From: Brassica napus
Lineage: Eukaryota > Streptophyta > Magnoliopsida > Brassicales > Brassicaceae
NCBI RefSeq assembly: GCF_020379485.1
Contig: NC_063445.1
Location: 51,981,422 to 52,045,421, forward strand
Length of the DNA stretch: 64,000 bases
Reading direction: 5' to 3'
This document shows positions 57,519-64,000 of the stretch, in pieces. Each line of letters starts with the position of its first letter. Position 1 is the stretch's first letter. The notes under the pieces are model-generated. The model searched no databases. It was not told the origin of the DNA and worked only from the letters and a program-made list of their open reading frames with translations. A program made the position numbers and the translations under genes.

Positions 57519-58384
57519 TCAGGCCACCAGAGGATCTTCATGTACAAATTTCTCAAACTCTTCCCTTGATCTCCCATCCGGATTCTTCTTCCATTCAATA
57601 AATTTCTTGGCTGCCTCTATGAATTTCTCCATGTGAAGCCGCTTCCATTCCTAGTACCAAATCAAATATCAACACAAAGTGTTTGCGCCAAAACCCATTA
57701 AGCTAAAAAAAGACTAACATGTAGTAAGGAGAAATCTTGAGGGAATGAATCAAACCTCGAAATCCCATTCTCCATACATATCAGGATCATCCTTGTTAGC
57801 CCATACATAGGTTTCCGCTTTCATCTTCTCGGAAGTTTCCTATATAATTGGATAATTAAATCTCATGGTTATGAGATTAGTCGACGAAGAAGTGAAGTGA
57901 TAATACTTACAGTTAACACAACTTCGACAGTCTTCCTCACGTATTCATCTCCTTCAATCATATCTAAGTTCTCTAGCTGACCATCTGTCAATCCAGTTAG
58001 TATCTGCACCAAACAGATCAAACCTTTTTTTTCAGAACCAACAGAACAATGTTGACAACACTTCAAGATAGAAGCTGAAGCCTTGTAAGAACAACAGAGA
58101 CGAAATAAAAACCTTTCCGTTGGCAAGTCCATTCTCAGAAGGAGAAATACATGCATGCAAACGTCCTTTCAGCCTATATACATGACTGCAAAACAAAACA
58201 AAAAAGAAATCAGATTTAACCAAATCTTAGAGCAAAAAAAAAGAAGAAGAGAGACGTACAAGCCGTGGAGCTGAGCGGAGACGGCGACCGGATTGCATTC
58301 GAGGATCAAACTGACGACGGGTGGTTCTTGGAAACTGCCGTAGACAAAGACATTGTGCGACAGAGATTGATCGGAACTAGTCAT
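57519..58384 (-). CDS. AIG2-like protein, complete copy B1
   Basis: Five minus-strand exons (58384-58260, 58185-58113, 58003-57911, 57839-57756, 57650-57519) give an uninterrupted 168-codon frame with consensus borders. It starts MTSSDQSLSHNVFVYGSF. The GGCT-fold loop YGSF is at about residues 14-18 and the likely catalytic E in DMIEGDEY near 83. WANKDDPDMYGEWDFE is followed by a C-terminal helix EWKRLHMEKFIEA. Arabidopsis AIG2 is very similar in length and exon pattern. The family is linked to defence responses and to glutathione-type gamma-glutamyl chemistry, although AIG2's own substrate is unsettled. The other AIG2 copies in the window are damaged, so this is the reference copy. A TATA-like TAAATAAA lies at 58474-58467. 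Confidence 0.9.
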
Positions 58385-58466
58385 TGTCTTCCTCTGAAAC
58401 TGAAACTGGTAGGTTTAGTTTTGAAATGAAATCCACGTCAGAGAGTTAGTAACGTAGCTTTCTTTC

Positions 58467-58474
58467 TTTATTTA
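58467..58474 (-). promoter_or_regulatory. TATA-like element of AIG2 copy B1
   Basis: TAAATAAA on the minus strand, about 85 bp before the ATG. The same context is kept upstream of the exon-1 relic near 11920. Confidence 0.35.
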
Positions 58475-58699
58475 TGCACATCATCACGTAACGTAGCTTT
58501 CTTTCTTTCTTTCTGTATTTCATACAAAATCAACAGATGTATGGCTGTCTATTTATTGGTTTTAATACTTAAATTGCAAAATGTAATATTTATAGTATCT
58601 TTGACATTGTGTTGCCTATATTATTGGAGGTAGTTAATACCTCTGGCTTTATCTTCTGTTTTTTTTTATATCGGCGAGGTGAGGGTTTCTTGGTAGAGT

Positions 58700-59202
58700 T
58701 CTGTGAGGCGTTAGACTGTTAGTGGCTAGGCATGATACCTTGGATTCTCTGTTTAATAAGTACGTGGACCTGCTTGTAGACCAATATATGTTAGCCAAAG
58801 TCAAATCTCATTTCCAAATCAGTAAGAAATTTCTTTTGGATTTGGACCACATACAGCATGTTGATTGATGAAACACCCTGTTCTTCTTCTTTTTTGGGCA
58901 AAAATTATTCTTCTCTGACGTAAAAACAACATAAATGATAAAATAATATACTTTCATACAAGTGTTCATGTAGATAAAACATTTTGTTTGTGTTCTCAAC
59001 TCACATACCTTTTTCTTAAATTACGTATTAGTATATGCATATATAATTAATTTAAAATATACTTCTTTTTTTTCGAAATTCAACCAATAATATGTTAAAT
59101 GAGATATTATTAGTTGGATTTCCAAATTTTTAATATACTCTTATCTACATACACTAATATATAGCTTTTGAACTCCATGGTAATAAACTAGGGGTTGCTT
59201 AT
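58700..59202. other. Spacer between AIG2 B1 and the second 3-kb block
   Basis: AT-rich, no gene. The part up to about 58710 matches 12305-12380. Confidence 0.5.
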
Positions 59203-59563
59203 AATCTTATCAGCTTTGAACTTTGAAGTGAGACCGTTTTTTTCTTGACAACATAATAAAATGGAAACACATTAATTTTTAATGATTAGTGGAAACTTGT
59301 CAGCTAATCCATAATGGTTTTAAACCTCCGAATCCCACATCTTTCAGATTTTTTTCTTTTTAAAACTCACCTCTTTCAGATTTTGAGATGGAGAATTTTT
59401 CTGAAAGATGGTTTATGATTTTGAGATCAAGAATTGAAATATCAAAGGTACACGATTGGTTAAGAATGTATTAAACCGAAGATATGAGCCATTAACAGTG
59501 TTCATAACTTCAGAAACTAAATTATAAGGCCACTAAAATAGCAATAAACATGACATTCTATAA

Positions 59564-59816
59564 GATCATCAACAACCCAGGATATTAAAGGGGTTTTTAA
59601 CCCTTGGACCCCATAGAAAACATAAAAACCGGTTTCAAAAGGCTTCAGATAAGGATCGATCGTTGTTGGTTTTTTGCACTGTTCGCGGACTCTACCGACA
59701 CGTGACGGCCCGCGATTGGTACGTTTTTTAATTATTATTTTTTTAGTTAGACCAAAAAAAATTAAAAACAAAAAATTTAAGAAACCACAATGTGAATTTT
59801 AGGGATAATGCTGTTC
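59564..59816. mobile_element. PIF/Harbinger-type MITE, duplicate
   Basis: Same element as 8632-8883, flanked by TAA (59561-59563, 59817-59819). It was present before the segmental duplication because both copies sit at the same place. Confidence 0.7.
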
Positions 59817-60374
59817 TAATTGACTTTTTATTTTTAACATTCTATAATCTTAAGATATTCCGTTGGTCTTTTCATATTCATTATTTTTATAATATTTTAT
59901 AATTACGGTGTTTTCTTTTGTTCAACATTTGTTTTGTCCGACATTTGGAATAAACATCTATAGAAAAATTTAAAAATAAAAAGAATTAACCAATATACGA
60001 GATTGAGCATAGAACCGTCTTAGCTTTTAACTTAACTACCTACGAATAGTTGTCGATTTGTTACTCCATTATGAAAGATTAATATAATGTTTATAAGTAT
60101 TTGGTTATATGGCCGATGGCTTAATCACTACCTGTCAAAGCCAAACCATTTGCAACTTATTGTATTTAGAGCCTAAACTGGGCTAGCCCATGTCTATTAG
60201 CACATATCCCTTTATCCATTTATTGTTTGTGGACGAAGAGTGACCATATCCATTAGAAACCATGTTCATTAAAAACCAGACCCACTAACACTCATGTTTA
60301 CATGGGCTGCCATGGAATCCATAATGGACCATATAAGAAAATTTTTAATTTTAATCTATAAGCTTACAAATTTT

Positions 60375-60800
60375 ACGGTTTTGGCGGAAAACTCGATTTT
60401 GCGGTTTTGTCGGAAAAAACTTAGTTTTGACGGAAAAACTCGATTTTACGGTTTTGACGGGAAAACTCGATTTTCTGGTTTTGGCGAAAAAACTCGATTT
60501 TACTGTATTGGCGGAAAAACTTGATTTTGCCGTTTTGGCGGGAAAACTCGATTTTGCGGTTTTGGCGGAAAACTCGATTTTGCGGTTTTGGCGGGAAAAC
60601 TTGATTTTACGGTTTTGGCGTGAAAACCCGATTTTGCGGTTTTGACGGAAAACTCGATTTTGCGGTTTGGGCGGAAAAACTTGATTTTGCGGTTTTGGCG
60701 GGAAAACTCGATTTTCCGGTTTTGACGGAAAAACTTGATTTTCCGGTTTTGGCGGAAAAAAATGTTTTTGTGGTTTTAGCGAGAACACTTGATTTTCTGG
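60375..60800. repeat. 27-bp minisatellite, duplicate
   Basis: About 15 imperfect units like those at 9430-9800; unit number and variants differ between the two blocks. Confidence 0.9.
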
Positions 60801-61234
60801 TTTTGTCAGAAAATTCGATATTAAATTTTAGAAACCCTAGCTTTTTGTGACAATTGGACCGACCGCATCCACATAGTCCAAATCCATTAACGTCCATTAC
60901 CCATTTATCTTGTGATTCTTGTCCATTTATAATCCTCATGGACAAATGGGTGTCACCGAAATAGACCCATTTATATTTGGACATGAGCAACCAATGGTCA
61001 GTCCGCCCATTTGATAGCTATACTTATATTTTTCAAATCAAAATGACTTTTTGGGTTCAGATTAAGACACCAAACTTAACACATATACCTCTTGTTCATA
61101 TATAGATATAGATACAGTACAACATCTTTTTGTTTTCGAACTCACAAAGTTTATTATAATCTTATGGCATTGATCACTGATCAGACCCTTTTATTTTTTA
61201 GTAAAAGATAGATAAATATTAGATAACACATCCT

Positions 61235-62327
61235 TCAAGCCACGGGAGGATCTTCGTTTACAAATTTGGCAAACTCTTCCCTTGTTTTGCCATTTGAATT
61301 CTTCTTCCATTCGATGAACTTTTTCGATGCCTCTATGAACTTCTCCATGTGAAGCCGCTTCCACTCCTACCAAAATAAAATATCCACACAAAATGTTTGC
61401 GCCAAAACCATTAAGCAACATAAACTTAATAAACACTTGTGATTAGTTATGATGCTCTGGAAACTTGTGAGCGTATGAGTTCAACCTCAAAATCCCATTC
61501 TCCATACATATCAGGATCATCCTTGTTGGCCCATATAAAGGCTTCCACTTCCATTTTCTCCAAGGTATCCTGCATAAAAGGAGATCAAGCTTCAAGCTCT
61601 AAGTAATATCATAATAAAAGATCATTAGAGATTATGAAGTGAAACTTACGGTCAATACAACCTCAACAGTTTTTCTCTCGTATTCATCTCCTTCAATCAT
61701 ATCTAAGTTCTCTAGCTGAGCATCTGTTAATCCGGTTAGTACCTGCACAAACCATCAACCATTTCTTTCAGTTTTCGAGAACAAGAAAGAAAAAAGAAAA
61801 GAAAACAAGTTTAAGAATAAATGGTTAAATTTTCATTCATTCACATGTGAATGTTCAAATGAACCAAAATTTAGTTTACGTGCATTAAAAATATCATAGA
61901 GTAAACCGGAGATAAACCAGAAACAATGTTCATAGCTTCAGAAAACTCATGAAATAAATAAACCCAAACAAAACAAGATATCCTCTACTAATACTGGTTG
62001 ATTAAAATCCAAATATCCCAATTGCAGAGTCATAGATTATAGAAGAAATTCGAATTCTTATTTTTTGAGGGGTAACCAAGAAGGTTATCTTGTTTATGAT
62101 TAGTCTTCTAACCTAACCGCTCTTACTTGAGGCGCACTTCTTTGTAAAAGAAGTAGTTACGTGCTCAAGAAGTTTTTGAAGATTAGGTTTTGTTTGTTTC
62201 TTTCTTTCTTAGGTTATACTATTTTCCCAAAAAAAAAAAAGATGAGAACTCAACCTTGCCGTTGATAACTCCGGTCTCAAAAGGAGCAATACAAGGATGC
62301 AAACGCCCTCTGAGTCTATACCTGTGA
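61235..62327 (-). pseudogene. AIG2-like copy B2, exon 1 cut off by an LTR retrotransposon
   Basis: Exons 2 to 5 are all present and open (62327-62255, 61742-61650, 61569-61486, 61366-61235). They include the exon 4 that copy A has lost, and end EEFAKFVNEDPPVA. Intron 1 is interrupted at 62361 by the LTR that starts at 62362. Exon 1, expected about 80 bp further upstream as in copy A, is absent from the window. If it survives, it lies beyond the element past 64000 and would need a very long intron to be spliced in. Confidence 0.85.
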
Positions 62328-62361
62328 CTGCAACATCCACAATAACACGTCTACAATCAAT

Positions 62362-63822
62362 TGATGTTGGGAGTTTTCAAGGCTCCCAAGACAAATGTTG
62401 TAGTATAAAAGATTGTCGAACCAGTTCTGAGAGATATCAAAGCACCGAGAATGCAAATAATCACTTAATCTAAGTGCAACTAATGATTTAGATGGGTTTT
62501 TAAACTATAACTAACTAAAAGGAATAATTAAATGATATTTTCTTAACTATGGGAAAAGATAACTCATGGATATAGGGATTAGACCTGGGGTGATCAAGTT
62601 TCGAACTAAGGATGGCAAACGATCAATCAAACTATCAACCTTAAGCTTAGACACAATCCTAAACAAACTCTATGTCTAGATGAATGTTCATTTACTAACA
62701 CAATTCAAACATCAAATGTCTTTGGTTGAATAATATGAAAGAAATCATAACTAGCAAGTCCAATGGCTATCTTAGCACCTCTAACAACAAATGTCTTTGG
62801 CAAAGTATGCTAAAAGCTTAGAAGAGTTGTCTCGGGCATTTCTTCGAACACCTTTCGGGTGAGAAATGCCTAAGGATCAACAACTGAGTGTCCAACTCAG
62901 AAGATGCATTATGTTCACTCTGTTAGCAAGGAAATATGAATGATCTACACTAAAACATCCTAGCTCTAACCTAATCACCCTTATCTCCCTAACCCATGAA
63001 TTCAAAAGGTGATTACTCACTAATCTCCATGATTCCTCTTAAACCCATGTTGGATTTCAGATTAATCATGTAGAGAAACACAGAAAATAGATATAAGAAC
63101 ACAGAATTTCAATAACAAAACTGATCAATTGATTCAAGAGATGACTTTCCAAAGGTTTTTGGTGGTTTTTCTTAAGAACAAAGATGATCTGCCTCCTGGT
63201 GGCTTACAGAGTATTAAAACATAGGTTTAGAAAATAAAAACGTGCATAATGAAATGACCAAAAGGCCCTTGAGAAATAAAAAGTTCGAGCAGAAATAAGA
63301 CGCGCAGCGACCTCAGCTCGTCGCTCCGACAAGTCGCTCCATGCTTCGGGAGCGACCTCGCTGTGTCGCTGCGAGAGGTCGCTCCAGACTCGTTCTCGTG
63401 TCTCCGGGTGATGAAAACGCGAGCAACTCTTCCCTGTCGCTCTGGTAAGGTCGCTCTGATAGGGAGATCAAAGCGACTTGATGGTATCGCTCCGGACTCG
63501 TTCTCGCGTCTCCGAGTGATGAAAACGCGAGCGACTCCTCCCTGTCGCTCTGGTAAGGTCGCTCCGATAGGGAGATCAGAGCGACTTGATGGTGTCGCTC
63601 TGGACTGGTCGCTCCCATGTGCTGCTCGCCCAATGATCACTTTAAACACTTCTTTTGAACTCCAAATGCACCCAAATGTCTCCAAGAACTCCATGTGGTA
63701 CTCCAATACCTGATAAGGACTCATGTATGCAAAATGCAACCTAAACATGGCTAAATCCTAATCTATATGATCAAAATGCACATGGGTGAATGGATAAAAC
63801 AATAGAAATATGCAAGATATCA
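62362..63822 (-). repeat. 3' LTR of an LTR retrotransposon, minus orientation
   Basis: On the minus strand the repeat starts TGATATCTTGC at 63822 and ends CCCAACATCA at 62362, so it begins TG and ends CA with a short TGAT/ATCA inversion. A purine tract (AAGTTTGGGGGAGT on the minus strand) abuts its start at 63823-63836, as expected for the 3' LTR. The junction with AIG2 intron 1 is exact. The interior holds two 108-bp tandem units (63387-63494, 63495-63602) rich in GTCGCTC motifs. Confidence 0.75.
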
Positions 63823-64000
63823 ACTCCCCCAAACTTGTTCTGTACTTGTCCACAAGTGAACTTTCTAGAACTCATAGGGAGAGAGGTTTGAAGGTGGGAG
63901 CTCATAGCCAAAAGAAACACCACTAGCAAACACAATTAGCACACTCTCTTATTACACTCTAGCTTCTCTAGGCCTATCTCAACTCCTTTTTGCCCCTACA
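63823..64000 (-). mobile_element. Internal end of the LTR retrotransposon (leaves the window)
   Basis: Polypurine tract and about 165 bp of non-coding internal sequence. The body, coding region and 5' LTR would lie to the right of the window. The superfamily cannot be told; the tract and the LTR length of about 1.46 kb would fit a Ty3-type element. Confidence 0.6.

Larger units (their letters stand above)
59203..62361. repeat. 3-kb segmental duplication, copy 2
   Basis: Counterpart of 8272-11185, with a MITE at 59564-59816, the minisatellite at 60375-60800 and AIG2 copy B2. Homology ends at 62361 where the LTR begins. 59817-60370 and 60830-61230 show no gene. Confidence 0.9.

Overview
The window is a gene-poor, transposon-rich piece of a plant nuclear chromosome. 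GT-AG introns, AIG2-like and Yippee-like genes, degenerate TTTAGGG arrays and the types of CACTA, PIF/Harbinger, MULE and LTR elements point to the Brassicaceae, most likely Brassica. The genus is an inference from family knowledge; no search was run.

The non-transposon part is an old, repeatedly rearranged tandem cluster, all on the minus strand. It carries three Yippee-like zinc-binding genes (1696-2371 open, 17656-18291 broken by a 4-bp insertion, 40681-41322 open) and three AIG2-like genes of the gamma-glutamyl-cyclotransferase fold (10223-11351 lacking exon 4 but in frame, 57519-58384 complete, 61235-62327 cut off from exon 1 by an LTR retrotransposon), plus an AIG2 exon-1 relic at about 11797-11847. 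Between them lie a 4.5-kb block (3751-8274 = 41815-46294) with a glutaredoxin-like 5' fragment and telomere-like arrays, and a 3-kb block (8272-11185 = 59203-62361) with a MITE and a 27-bp minisatellite.

Into this framework several transposons have inserted, some nested. (1) 12391-17059: a short hAT-like element (TSD ATCGCACG) carrying a 4.5-kb PIF/Harbinger (12558-17038, TSD TAA) with an open Myb-like ORF and a frameshifted transposase. (2) 19204-24343: a Harbinger-like element with a 4.3-kb MULE-like element inside (19469-23802, 9-bp TSD) that holds tandem arrays and a fold-back of about 840 bp. (3) 24347-25490: a deleted Harbinger beside it. (4) 25544-40213: a 14.7-kb CACTA element (TSD TTC) with an apparently complete TNP2 transposase, two damaged TNPA-like copies and, antisense between them, an uninterrupted 482-codon ATHILA ORF1-like gene. 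(5) 47143-53196: a copia-related LTR element with gag only. (6) about 53490-57426: a second Harbinger, minus strand, Myb-like ORF open and transposase internally deleted. (7) 62362 onward: the 3' LTR of a minus-strand LTR retrotransposon that leaves the window.

My best candidates for something undescribed are the ATHILA-ORF1 cargo inside an otherwise transposase-competent CACTA element, and the MULE-like element built from palindromic GACGACTT...AAGTCGTC units with a long hairpin. Exon limits were read by eye from splice signals and paralogue comparison. Most remaining sequence is AT-rich and shows nothing recognisable.
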